From assembly GCA_023458555.1 (NCBI GenBank), contig JAEWYS010000016.1, positions 124,001-188,000 on the forward strand: a stretch of DNA of 64,000 nucleotides. The letters run 5' to 3'. The stretch is from Bacteroidota bacterium (GTDB lineage Bacteria > Bacteroidota > Bacteroidia > Cytophagales > Cytophagaceae). The translations under genes were made by a program, and so were the position numbers. Under the pieces are notes generated by a model. It was not told the DNA's origin, ran no database searches, and was given only the letters and a program-made list of their open reading frames with translations. How positions within the stretch are numbered: the stretch's first letter is position 1; each line of letters opens with the position of its first letter. This document shows, piece after piece, positions 1 through 8,997 of this stretch.

Positions 1-1
1 C

Positions 2-733
2 GGGCTGCTGATCGGGACGTTGATTACCGGCGGGGTTTTACTGTATTATGGTATGAATACCTATGCCAGTAAATCCTATTACAGAGAGGCCGAATCGTTG
101 TTTTATTCCGAAAACTATCAGAAAGCATTCCTGAAGTATATGCAGGTGCTGGAGGTTGATCCTGAAAATGCCGGGGCATATGAGCGATTGGGAGATCTCC
201 GGATTGAATTAATGGGCGATCATGCCGGAGCAATCGAATTTTACAGAAAAGCAATACGATACTCGGATTCTGCCCATACCGGTTTGTTCCTTAAAGCCGG
301 AAAAGCTATGCAAAAGCATAGCGGGGCGGAAGAGGCCGGCAGGTTTTTAAAAAAAATAGTAATACAATATCCCGGACTTGACTCGGTCTGGGCACTTCTC
401 GGGGAGGTATATTATGCTGCCGGAGATTATCCGGAGGCGCTACAGGCATTTGAGAAGGCAGCTATGATTGATGCGTCATATGCGGAAGCGCTGTATGGCA
501 AGGCTCTGGTCCAGTATATCCTGGCTGATTATACGGGTTCTTTAAAGACCTGCGATCTGCTTATGGTTCAGGTAACCGACAATCCCGCGCTTTATATGCT
601 CAGGGCCAGAAATTATCTGGAGATAAAGGATACACTTATGGCATGTACGGATTTGCATAAGGCTAATCTGTACGGATTTCCGTATGCAGAGCAGTTTATT
701 ACGGAGGTGTGCAACGCTATGGCAGCGCCTTAG
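2..733 (+). CDS. TPR-repeat membrane-anchored protein (5' partial)
   Basis: The reading frame is open from base 2, so the gene begins before the window; the TTG at 20 is probably internal. The visible part starts with a hydrophobic segment (GLLIGTLITGGVLLYYG), which looks like a transmembrane helix or signal anchor. It is followed by about five tetratricopeptide-like helical pairs, with repeats of the type 'A...Y...LEVDPENAGAYERLGDL' and 'YPEALQAFEKAAMIDASYAEALYGKA'. TPRs mediate protein-protein contacts, here most likely in the periplasm. No catalytic motif is visible and the specific role is unknown. The M1 peptidase gene begins 44 bases downstream in the same direction. Confidence 0.75.
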   Translation, partial: GLLIGTLITGGVLLYYGMNTYASKSYYREAESLFYSENYQKAFLKYMQVLEVDPENAGAYERLGDLRIELMGDHAGAIEFYRKAIRYSDSAHTGLFLKAGKAMQKHSGAEEAGRFLKKIVIQYPGLDSVWALLGEVYYAAGDYPEALQAFEKAAMIDASYAEALYGKALVQYILADYTGSLKTCDLLMVQVTDNPALYMLRARNYLEIKDTLMACTDLHKANLYGFPYAEQFITEVCNAMAAP

Positions 734-777
734 ATGCGAAAAAGTCGCAACAATTCCATAATTTTATCATTTAGATA

Positions 778-3700
778 GTGAAATTATCGGGGAAACAGAT
801 TTTTATGAGAATAGTATTTTTACTACTGCTTTTTGTTCGATTCTATACTCTTTATGCAGCAGGGATACCCGGACCGGAGGTAAATTACCGAAGTAAGGAA
901 AATCCGTATTACTGGAAATGGAGAATACCGGAACCCGGTTACTGGCAACAGGATGTACACTATCAGATTCATGCCCGTCTGGATGATTCCACAGGAATTT
1001 TATACGGAGAAGAATATACGCTTACTTATTGGAACAATTCTCCGCATGCGCTGAATGAGCTGTTCTTTCATGTCTATCAGAATGCCTTTACGCCGGGCAG
1101 CTATTATCATGATCTGAACAGGAATAATACGGTCAGGGTGAATTTTGGCAAGTTTGAAGCGCAGGGGCTTGGTACAGCGATTGAAGATCTCAGGGTGAAT
1201 GGCCGCGTGGCAGATACTGTTATGGACAATACTGTTTTAAAGGTAATTCTGAATGAGCCTCTTTTGTCTGGCGACAGCCTGCAGGTGACTATGCGATTCA
1301 GGACGTATTTTGATACAGGTACGATGCGCAGGCGTATGAAGACCTTCGAATCATTCAATAACAGGCATTATGACGGGGTACACTGGTATCCGGCTGTTGC
1401 TGTATATGACGCGGTATTCGGCTGGTCGACCGATCAGCATCTGGACAAAGAGTTTTATAATAATTTTGGTCAGTATGATATCCGGCTGACACTGCCCCAG
1501 CACTATATAGTCGAAGCTACCGGTTATCTGATGAACGAAGAGGAGGTGTTACCATCAGAGCTAAAAGAGAAAATTAAGCTATCCAACTTCTTTAATCGTG
1601 AGCCAGGAAGCCCGGTTACGCAGCCCGTTCCGGCGGAATCCGGTAAATATAAGACCTGGTATTTTAAGGCGATCAATGTGCATAATTTTGCATTTACTGC
1701 TGATCCGGACTATCGGATCGAAGAAATCGAGTGGAAGGGCATTAAGGTTATTGCACTTGTGGAAGAGCCTAATGCTCCCGGCTGGAAAGGGGCTGCCGAG
1801 TTTACCCGAAAAGTTATTGAGGTATACTCCAGGGATTTTGGTATGTATATCTGGCCGAAAATTATTGTTGCGGATGCAAAGGATGGTATGGAATACCCGA
1901 TGCTGACACTTGACAACGGGACTTATCCTTCCAATCAGTACTTACTGGCTCATGAAGTAGGGCATATGTGGTTTTATGGTATGCTGGGAAGCAATGAAAC
2001 TTACCGGGCTTTCATGGACGAAGGCTTTACTCAGTTTCTTACTATATGGTCCATGGATCGGATTGTAGGCGCGGAGCGAAAGAGACTGGGCAAGAATAAG
2101 TATGTAACGAGGTATCTGGAGCCGGTGATCAACCGGCAGGAGCGACTGTATTATCCATATATCAACCATGTTCAGACAGGTACAGATGAACCGCTCAATA
2201 CGCATTCGTCGGCTTTTAACGGAGCCATACGGCATGGCGGAAATTACGGATTAGTCTACTACAAGGCTGGTACCATGTTGTACAACCTGCGCTATGTGCT
2301 TGGAGATAGTCTTTTTCTGGAGGCTATGAAATACTACGTTGATAAATGGAAGATTGCTCAGCCGTATCCTGATGATTTTCGGAAAGCAATTATTGAATAT
2401 ACAGGTGCAGATCTTAACTGGTTTTTTGATCAGTGGCTGGAAACAACCAAACACATTGATTATGGCATAAAGAAGGTAAAGAAGACCGGAGAATCAACGT
2501 ATTCCATTACTTTTGAACGTAAAGGACGTATGCATATGCCGGTTGAGTTTGTTGTGACGAATGATGAAGGCGAAAAGTTTGATTTCCTGATACCTAATAC
2601 CTGGTTTGTAAAAAAAACAGAGGCAACAGTCTTACCAAAATGGTTTGGCTGGGATTTGCTACAGCCGGAATATACTGCGGAAGTCTCCATTGCGGGAAAG
2701 CTGAAATCAGTTGAGATTGACCCGGAGCATTACATGGCGGATGTTGATCTGAGGGATAATAAATATGGAGAAGGAGGTATCCGGAAGCTTGGGTTTGACA
2801 GCAGGGTACCCAATGTGCCACAATGGACCAAACAAAAAAACTATTACCGTCCGGATTTATGGTACAACAGCTATGATGGTTTGCAGACAGGCCTTCATCT
2901 CGAAGGAGATTATACGCGTTATATGAGCTACTCGGCCACACTCTGGTATAATACGGGACTGCTTCAGCAGCATGTACCGGATAGCGTGCGTCGGGATTAT
3001 CAGAGGTTTGCTTTCATGTATCAATACAATGGTTATTTGTCCAGATACTGGCGGGGATTAAGCTGGCAGCATTCAGGAACATTTAATGCCGGTATTCTGA
3101 AATTTGATTTAGGTCTGGAGAAGGAGTTCAGAAAGCAGGATGACCGTAATCCGAAGTTCTCGAAGGTTTATATCAAAACCAACTACCTGTACAATACACT
3201 GGATTACCGGACTTACCTGCTATACCCTGAGCAGTGGGGGCCTGCGGATAGCCGGGAAGGAAATTATCTGAATGCCTCTCTGAACATGGGTTATCTGAAG
3301 CACTATGTCTATACGAAAGGTTTCGGTGATGTCTCCGCAGATATACGTGCTCCTTTTATTGGGTCTGATTATAATTACTCGCAGGCCAGTCTTCAATGGA
3401 CAAATTCAGTAACATGGAAGAAGCTTGATCTTCGTTCCAGGGTATTTGGTCAGATAGGCATTGGTGATATTCCTCTGGAGTCCCGGTTATATCTTGCAGG
3501 CGCCAATCCTGAGGCGCTGATTGATAATAAATTTACCAGAGCCAGAGGGTTTGTACCGGAAGCCTGGACAGGATATGGAACCGGCGTCAATCATTTTCAG
3601 TATGGCGGTGGCTTGAATCTGAGAGGTTATGCCGGGTATCTGGCGCCGGATGAAGAGGGAAATTCTCTTATTTATACCTATCACGGAACATCGGGCGCTT

Positions 3701-4011
3701 CCTGCAACTTAGAGCTTGATTTTGATCGTCTGATATCAGTTACACCCCAAAAATTCTTACGAAACCTGCATTTCGATACATATCTGTTTACGGATATGGG
3801 AATTATCGGAGATCGGCGAGGAGGTGAAACCCGGTTTGGCAGGTTTAGAATGGATGCCGGTCTGGGTACGGCTATGACTATAAAATTTAGCTATTTCAAG
3901 ATCAATCCGCTGATTATACGTTTTGATATGCCTTTGTTCCTCAATGCGCCGCCTGCCACAGAAGATTTCTTCCAGTTCCGTTATGTAGTTGGGATCAGCA
4001 GAAGCTTCTGA
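778..4011 (+). CDS. M1 family metallopeptidase with C-terminal outer-membrane-barrel-like region
   Basis: This is a gluzincin aminopeptidase-like protein of about 1077 residues. It has an N-terminal signal peptide, a GMEYP motif (M1 exopeptidase signature, near residue 370), and the zinc site HEVGH at about 392-396 with the distal Glu 18 residues later in MDEGF (HEXXHx18E). After about residue 660 there is no recognisable M1 C-terminal helical domain. Instead there are alternating aromatic/polar beta-strand-like segments, and the chain ends in ...ISRSF with a terminal Phe, as in BAM-inserted barrels. I infer a protease domain carried by an outer-membrane barrel. The GTG at 778 and the ATG at 805 (MRIVFLLLLF...) both give good signal peptides; 805 is a credible alternative start. 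Confidence 0.85.
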   Translation: MKLSGKQIFMRIVFLLLLFVRFYTLYAAGIPGPEVNYRSKENPYYWKWRIPEPGYWQQDVHYQIHARLDDSTGILYGEEYTLTYWNNSPHALNELFFHVYQNAFTPGSYYHDLNRNNTVRVNFGKFEAQGLGTAIEDLRVNGRVADTVMDNTVLKVILNEPLLSGDSLQVTMRFRTYFDTGTMRRRMKTFESFNNRHYDGVHWYPAVAVYDAVFGWSTDQHLDKEFYNNFGQYDIRLTLPQHYIVEATGYLMNEEEVLPSELKEKIKLSNFFNREPGSPVTQPVPAESGKYKTWYFKAINVHNFAFTADPDYRIEEIEWKGIKVIALVEEPNAPGWKGAAEFTRKVIEVYSRDFGMYIWPKIIVADAKDGMEYPMLTLDNGTYPSNQYLLAHEVGHMWFYGMLGSNETYRAFMDEGFTQFLTIWSMDRIVGAERKRLGKNKYVTRYLEPVINRQERLYYPYINHVQTGTDEPLNTHSSAFNGAIRHGGNYGLVYYKAGTMLYNLRYVLGDSLFLEAMKYYVDKWKIAQPYPDDFRKAIIEYTGADLNWFFDQWLETTKHIDYGIKKVKKTGESTYSITFERKGRMHMPVEFVVTNDEGEKFDFLIPNTWFVKKTEATVLPKWFGWDLLQPEYTAEVSIAGKLKSVEIDPEHYMADVDLRDNKYGEGGIRKLGFDSRVPNVPQWTKQKNYYRPDLWYNSYDGLQTGLHLEGDYTRYMSYSATLWYNTGLLQQHVPDSVRRDYQRFAFMYQYNGYLSRYWRGLSWQHSGTFNAGILKFDLGLEKEFRKQDDRNPKFSKVYIKTNYLYNTLDYRTYLLYPEQWGPADSREGNYLNASLNMGYLKHYVYTKGFGDVSADIRAPFIGSDYNYSQASLQWTNSVTWKKLDLRSRVFGQIGIGDIPLESRLYLAGANPEALIDNKFTRARGFVPEAWTGYGTGVNHFQYGGGLNLRGYAGYLAPDEEGNSLIYTYHGTSGASCNLELDFDRLISVTPQKFLRNLHFDTYLFTDMGIIGDRRGGETRFGRFRMDAGLGTAMTIKFSYFKINPLIIRFDMPLFLNAPPATEDFFQFRYVVGISRSF

Positions 4012-5388
4012 TCAGGGATGCATGAAAAAATGCGGGTAGGTTTCTTTCAGATGCTTTTTCCTGAGCCGGACTTCGGCATTGACAGGATGAGAAGGATACA
4101 GATGCTGGACAATCTCAAAGCATTTCCAGGCCATACGCATATTGTATTGTTCTGTATATATATTGCCGATATCCATATATATGGAAGTAATATAGGGGTT
4201 TTGGGCAATTACATTGTCAAACAGCTGTAGCGCTTTGTCATTTTCACCCAGACCATTATAGTAACTGGCAATAAAAGCATCCAGGAGATAGGCTTTTTTA
4301 GTATGCCGTATACTTTTGCGCAGTTTTTCCAGGTAACGGATTTTATTAGTAAGATCATCCGGGTTCTGAGAAGGCAAAAGAGCAGAAAGAAAATCCTGAA
4401 ATCTTTTGTTATCGTCTGCCCGCGTCTTCAATAAGGCAAACTCATTGTCATAATTTTCATCGGAAGCAAGGTTGCTTTCTGTCAGAATGAGGAATGCTTC
4501 AATATATCGTCTCTTTTCAAGGGACTGCTTAAAATTTTGGATAATCGTTTCTTTACGGGGGAATACCACATCATTGGAATGGATATATCCATAAATCTGA
4601 TTTATCCGGGTTTTGAGATCATTGTTTGACTGATAGGCATACAGGTAGTACTGATGACCAAATTCACTCAGGTTGGTATTTTTTCGGTATTCTTCAAGAA
4701 AATAGACTGCTTTGTATCGTTTGCCGGAATTGTTAAAAGCAAACTCCATTCGTTCCGGAACTTTGTTCTGGCTGACAAGAGCTCTGCTGATTGCCGGATG
4801 CAATTGGGTTTCATAAAGAAGGTACCTGGCAAAGATGTCAGCCCGGGTTTCCAGTGGTATTTCTGAGAATATAAAGCTGGCGACCGGCCGGGAATGCAGG
4901 GCATATTCAAGTATATTTTCCTTGCTCAGCTCGATCAGATTTGCCGGTTTTTCCGGATCGGACCGGCTTATTCCAAAAAGACTTTCCAGTTCAAAATGTG
5001 TCCCGACCTGATTTTCTATGCCATCTCTGTTAAGCATATTCTTTAATCTCAAACGATTAAAGAATTCCAGCCGACGGAAATCAATTTCTGCAAATAGCGG
5101 AGCCTCATCATAATTTTTAGCCTGTGTATTCAGGAAATAGATTTTTTCTTTGGCAAAGTCGTAAACCCGTCTCTGGTTCTTTCTGGATACATATATAGCT
5201 GAATCTGCCAGTGTAACGGCAATGCGTTGGACATTGACGGTATCCGGCGGATTGGCAAGCGAATCCTTCTCGGAAATTCTTAATAAAACTACTTTGTAGA
5301 AAAGAGTGGGGGTTTGACTGTAAATCTGCCCAGATCCGCAAAGAGAAAGCAGTGTAAAGATTACTATTTTTAAACGGATCTGCTGCAT
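4012..5388 (-). CDS. TPR-containing exported protein of unknown function
   Basis: This is a 458-residue protein with a signal peptide (MQQIRLKIVIFTLLSLCGSGQIYSQ). The middle is rich in charged helices with no domain I recognise. The last 120 residues hold TPR-like repeats (AFIASYYNGLGENDKALQLFDNVIAQNP; SIYMDIGNIYTEQYNMRMAWKCFEIV). Its ATG overlaps the stop of the upstream DnaJ gene by one base (TGATG), so the two are very probably translationally coupled. The stop codon abuts the convergent M1 peptidase gene. The function is unknown; it is likely periplasmic. Confidence 0.7.
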   Translation of the reverse strand: MQQIRLKIVIFTLLSLCGSGQIYSQTPTLFYKVVLLRISEKDSLANPPDTVNVQRIAVTLADSAIYVSRKNQRRVYDFAKEKIYFLNTQAKNYDEAPLFAEIDFRRLEFFNRLRLKNMLNRDGIENQVGTHFELESLFGISRSDPEKPANLIELSKENILEYALHSRPVASFIFSEIPLETRADIFARYLLYETQLHPAISRALVSQNKVPERMEFAFNNSGKRYKAVYFLEEYRKNTNLSEFGHQYYLYAYQSNNDLKTRINQIYGYIHSNDVVFPRKETIIQNFKQSLEKRRYIEAFLILTESNLASDENYDNEFALLKTRADDNKRFQDFLSALLPSQNPDDLTNKIRYLEKLRKSIRHTKKAYLLDAFIASYYNGLGENDKALQLFDNVIAQNPYITSIYMDIGNIYTEQYNMRMAWKCFEIVQHLYPSHPVNAEVRLRKKHLKETYPHFFMHP

Positions 5389-5924
5389 CAGAAAAATTTT
5401 TTGGCTTCCTTAAACCAGGTCCCGGTCCGTTTTATAAAATAGACAGCCCCGGAAATAAACGGAAGCATCAGGAGAATGACAATAATGTGCGTTTTGTGCA
5501 GAACATATGCACAAAGCAGAATAACACTTGCACTGAAAAGGTAGCAGAGACCGGCTGCCACATAAATCAGCACGAAGGCAGGGTAGTACCATGGCGACTG
5601 TCTGAATCGTTCTTTGCTTTTCAGAAATTCCTGATAACGTAACCGGGCTTCTTCTTCCACTTTTTCCTGCTGCCGCTTTTTCCAGGCCATATATGCTTCG
5701 TAGGAACTCATGGGATTGCGATAGCTCTGCTGAAAGGAAGCTCTGGAACCTTCGTTTATCAGAATATCATAAGCTCTTTTTATACGTAAAAATTCGCTGT
5801 CTGCACCCGGAGACTGGTTTAGATCCGGATGGAATTTTTTTGCCATACGTCTGTAAGCCCGTCGGATTTCCTGTTCGGTAGCATTGGGTGAAACCCCTAA
5901 TATGTCATAGTATGACTCAGCCAT
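5388..5924 (-). CDS. Membrane-anchored J-domain (DnaJ-like) protein
   Basis: Residues 4-65 form a J domain (YYDILGVSPNATEQEIRRAYRRMAKKFHPDLN) with the HPD motif intact, so it should stimulate a DnaK-type Hsp70. It lacks the Gly/Phe-rich region, zinc fingers and C-terminal domains of true DnaJ. Instead it has a charged linker (KKRQQEKVEEEARLRYQEFLKSKERF) and two closely spaced transmembrane segments (FVLIYVAAGLCYLFSASVILLCAYVL; IIVILLMLPFISGAVYFI). I infer a membrane-tethered co-chaperone. It is the first gene of a two-gene unit with the coupled TPR protein. Confidence 0.85.
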   Translation of the reverse strand: MAESYYDILGVSPNATEQEIRRAYRRMAKKFHPDLNQSPGADSEFLRIKRAYDILINEGSRASFQQSYRNPMSSYEAYMAWKKRQQEKVEEEARLRYQEFLKSKERFRQSPWYYPAFVLIYVAAGLCYLFSASVILLCAYVLHKTHIIVILLMLPFISGAVYFIKRTGTWFKEAKKFF

Positions 5925-5965
5925 TCGTACTAAATTAACAAGTTTGGGACAAAAATGTAATTGGA

Positions 5966-7945
5966 TTAGTGTCTAATTATTAACTGAATCTTTACTTCTC
6001 TTCTGTTATTTTGCTGACTGTGAGTGGTTTTGTTTTCGGTCGGCAGAGCTTCAAAGTAGGTAAAACGGGCTAATTTAAAACGAATATCGGCTTTTTGATG
6101 TATACGAAGTCTGCTGTTCAGTACCAGCCTGAATCCTTGCCCGTGGTAGCTGGCGACCGAGAAATTATAGAGAAGGTCTTTTTCGTAGCTGTACAGACCT
6201 GTTTCAAAGTTGTCTGTATCGAACAGGGCAATCCGGCATGAAAGACTATGAGCGCCGATATTCACCGAAAGATCGTTGAGTATTCCTATACCTGAGTTGA
6301 TTTGTGTATGGTGCCGGAAGCGGATGTATTGCAATCGTGAGTTAAATACAATCTTGTCGTTTCCTGATCGAAATTGAATAATAACCTGCTGCCGTACAAC
6401 AGGCTCAGGGGCAGAGACAGGCTGCCGGTCAGTATTTCGATCCTTGCTTTTGGTTCGGATCTGTATAAAGAATGACTGATATCTGTTATATTTTTTTTCA
6501 ATTTTCAGGGCAAGGTCTTCACCTGCCGAAGGTCTGTCAATCTGATAACTGAGCCAGGGAAACCGGAAGAGGTCAGCATAGGCTGAAACAGTAAGATTTC
6601 TGCCGGGAAGGAACCGGATACCGCTATATAGACCACGTTCGTTGAAGGGAGATGAGTTTTCAGAAAGCGCATTGGAATAAAAACTATGAAAATGGCGATC
6701 GTAGCTGCGGATCAGGACAGCCCAGTCTACTGTCGGAGAGACCGGGAGGATGGAGCCGACAATACAGGCATTTGCGCCGGAAAGGCTTCGGGCTCCTTCG
6801 CCAAACAGGCTGATGCTTTTAAGTGATGCGGAAAAGTCCATGCTGCTGACCCAGTTCCGGTTGCCCCTGAAATAATAAGAATTGTATAAAGTCTCTCCGG
6901 GTACAAGTGTCCTGGAGTGCCAGGTGTACAGGGTATTGCTGCCGATGGAAAAGGAGTTTCTGCGATTTTGGTATCGAATGCCAAGACCTTCATCTAAGGT
7001 AAAGAAGTTGTGTTTCCTGGCCTGTTCTGACAGTGTACGATGATATCCGCCGGAAATAATTGAGCTGACGGATTTGTTATCGGCCGGAGTACCGTCCTGG
7101 TGACGGAATGATCCGAACAATGTGACTGAAAGAGACGCTGAAACCCGGAGATGAACAGCAGCTCCCCTGAAATATCCGGATTCAGCTACTGAGGTAAAGG
7201 GTTTGATACCGGGAGCGCTTTTGCGAACAGCTGTTATGGTTTCCATACTTTTGCCAAGCGCGAAACCTGTGCCGAATACAAGTCCCTGACCGTACTGGAT
7301 TGTATAATCGCCCAGGCTTATTTTTTTGAATATACCTCTGTTGAATACGGTTATGTGAAAAGAATAAAAGTCAAATCCATAAAAATGGTTCCGGGGAGTA
7401 AACCGGACAGGCTCACCGGCATCTTTGTCAAATTGTACACCCAGACTTAGTTTACCTTGTTGAATAAAACGGTAACGGCCATTAATTTTCAGAAGACTCC
7501 CCGTAAAATTTCTTTGTGAACTAAGGTTCCGGGGTTCAGTATATTCTGTATTAAAAATCAGGGAATGCTTTTGTGACCGCTTTTCTGTTTCGGATGCTCT
7601 GTGTGAAGAGACGCGGACAAACGGGCTGATTTGCCGGATAACCGAAATATCAAAGTGCTCGATTGACTGCAATTCGTAAATGGAGAGAATATGTCCGGTC
7701 GTCTTTCGGTGCTCAAGTAAACTGTGTATCTGTTTTTCGGAAAGAAAAGGAATCTCTTTCAGCTCATCGTAACCGGCTCTGTTAAGATCGACCGGATTTT
7801 CGGAAAGTTCGGTCAGGGCAGAGTGCTGTGCTTCGGTATACAGCTCGGCATCGGTCACCTCATTTTCCGGTTCCGAAACTGTCTGTGCAAACACAGGAAG
7901 TAAAGGCAATAATAAAAGGAGACAGAGAGATACAAAAAGATTCAC
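5966..7945 (-). CDS. Exported helix-hairpin-helix protein with beta-barrel-like C-terminal region
   Basis: This is a 659-residue protein with a signal peptide (MNLFVSLCLLLLLPLLPVFAQ). At residues 48-105 there are tandem helix-hairpin-helix motifs of the ComEA kind (NPVDLNRAGYDELKEIPFLS; LLEHRKTTGHILSIYELQSI). The remaining 530 residues are rich in aromatic-flanked beta strands and resemble an outer-membrane barrel. Barrel-fused HhH proteins are common as hypotheticals in Bacteroidota. The HhH unit normally binds DNA but may be only a structural module here. Its start overlaps the stop of the upstream gene by four bases (ATGA), so the pair is probably coupled. A role in DNA uptake is only a possibility. 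Confidence 0.7.
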   Translation of the reverse strand: MNLFVSLCLLLLLPLLPVFAQTVSEPENEVTDAELYTEAQHSALTELSENPVDLNRAGYDELKEIPFLSEKQIHSLLEHRKTTGHILSIYELQSIEHFDISVIRQISPFVRVSSHRASETEKRSQKHSLIFNTEYTEPRNLSSQRNFTGSLLKINGRYRFIQQGKLSLGVQFDKDAGEPVRFTPRNHFYGFDFYSFHITVFNRGIFKKISLGDYTIQYGQGLVFGTGFALGKSMETITAVRKSAPGIKPFTSVAESGYFRGAAVHLRVSASLSVTLFGSFRHQDGTPADNKSVSSIISGGYHRTLSEQARKHNFFTLDEGLGIRYQNRRNSFSIGSNTLYTWHSRTLVPGETLYNSYYFRGNRNWVSSMDFSASLKSISLFGEGARSLSGANACIVGSILPVSPTVDWAVLIRSYDRHFHSFYSNALSENSSPFNERGLYSGIRFLPGRNLTVSAYADLFRFPWLSYQIDRPSAGEDLALKIEKKYNRYQSFFIQIRTKSKDRNTDRQPVSAPEPVVRQQVIIQFRSGNDKIVFNSRLQYIRFRHHTQINSGIGILNDLSVNIGAHSLSCRIALFDTDNFETGLYSYEKDLLYNFSVASYHGQGFRLVLNSRLRIHQKADIRFKLARFTYFEALPTENKTTHSQQNNRREVKIQLIIRH

Positions 7946-8742
7946 AGCTGATATTCCACAGAAAGAAAGTGAGACATGGGCAAAACCGGGTGGGTGACTG
8001 ACGCATAGGAGATCCGGAAAGCAGCGCCGCTCACACCAAAGCCAAGATGAATCCGGCCGGGTGCTGAAGAATATCCGCCCCGGAGGCAGAGGGATTCATA
8101 AACCCCATATTCCAGTCCTGTGCGTACAGAGCCGGGAAACCCCGGCTCTTTTACCAGTTCGATGCTGACTTTAGCGAATTGTGAGGGAGACCAGTGCAGT
8201 CCGGTTGCCATGATAACGGGGATATATAAAGAGGCTTCTCCGGCGAGGCGACTAAGGGTAAAATTAGAAATGTATGCTCCGAAGATGAGGTTTTCGGACA
8301 ATTGACTATGGCCGCCAAAATCGAAGCTGATTTTCCGGGCGCTGCCGGAGCCAGCAATGTTATATGAATGAGTATTAATCCGTAAGCCAAGACTTACCGG
8401 TGAAATATGATGCGCATAAAGAGCCGAAAAGGTATTGATGTTAAAGTTACTGTTGCCGTATCTTGATACTGTCAGCGCTCCTGTTCCCGTTTTAAGCGGC
8501 CTCATTATTCCGAAGCGGTTTCGCATACCGGCCATTATTCCGAAGGGAATTTCAGAGAATACAGCGATTTGGGCTTGCCGGCTGGTGATGAGACCACTAC
8601 TGTTTCCGCAAAGCGCCTCACTGTTGGGGCTGTACGATAAAATACCTCCCAGTCCTGTATTTTCGGCTCCGCCTGACATATTTTGGGCATGCAGCAGACA
8701 GGAAAGGACTGTGAAAGGCAGGAAAAAAAATAGCCTTTTCAT
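7942..8742 (-). CDS. PorV/PorQ-like outer-membrane protein (hypothetical)
   Basis: This is a 266-residue protein with a signal peptide (MKRLFFFLPFTVLSCLLHAQ). The early SYSPNSEALCGNSSGL segment resembles the start of PorV/PorQ-type barrels. The rest consists of amphipathic strands ending in ...FLSVEYQL. I infer a small outer-membrane barrel, but I cannot name an ortholog. It is coupled to the downstream HhH/barrel gene by an ATGA overlap, so the two products may act together. The 255 bases upstream (8743-8997) contain no gene. Confidence 0.55.
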   Translation of the reverse strand: MKRLFFFLPFTVLSCLLHAQNMSGGAENTGLGGILSYSPNSEALCGNSSGLITSRQAQIAVFSEIPFGIMAGMRNRFGIMRPLKTGTGALTVSRYGNSNFNINTFSALYAHHISPVSLGLRINTHSYNIAGSGSARKISFDFGGHSQLSENLIFGAYISNFTLSRLAGEASLYIPVIMATGLHWSPSQFAKVSIELVKEPGFPGSVRTGLEYGVYESLCLRGGYSSAPGRIHLGFGVSGAAFRISYASVTHPVLPMSHFLSVEYQL

Positions 8743-8997
8743 TTATAGCTGATTGAATAATAAAAAGTTGAAAAATACACTCCGAAAACAAATTATGCAA
8801 GTTGTTTTTAATGAGCTTGTTGAATTACTGCTGAAATCAGGCCTCTGATTCCGGCTGCGATAAAAGGTATCTTTTGAAAAAATAGCGCAAGTAAAAAAGA
8901 TTGGCTATTTTGAATCCCGGAATTTGTTGTGGCAACATTTCATCCTGTTGCCGGTTTTTGAGTGTATTTGCATTATTTTTCACTATTTAACTCTGTA

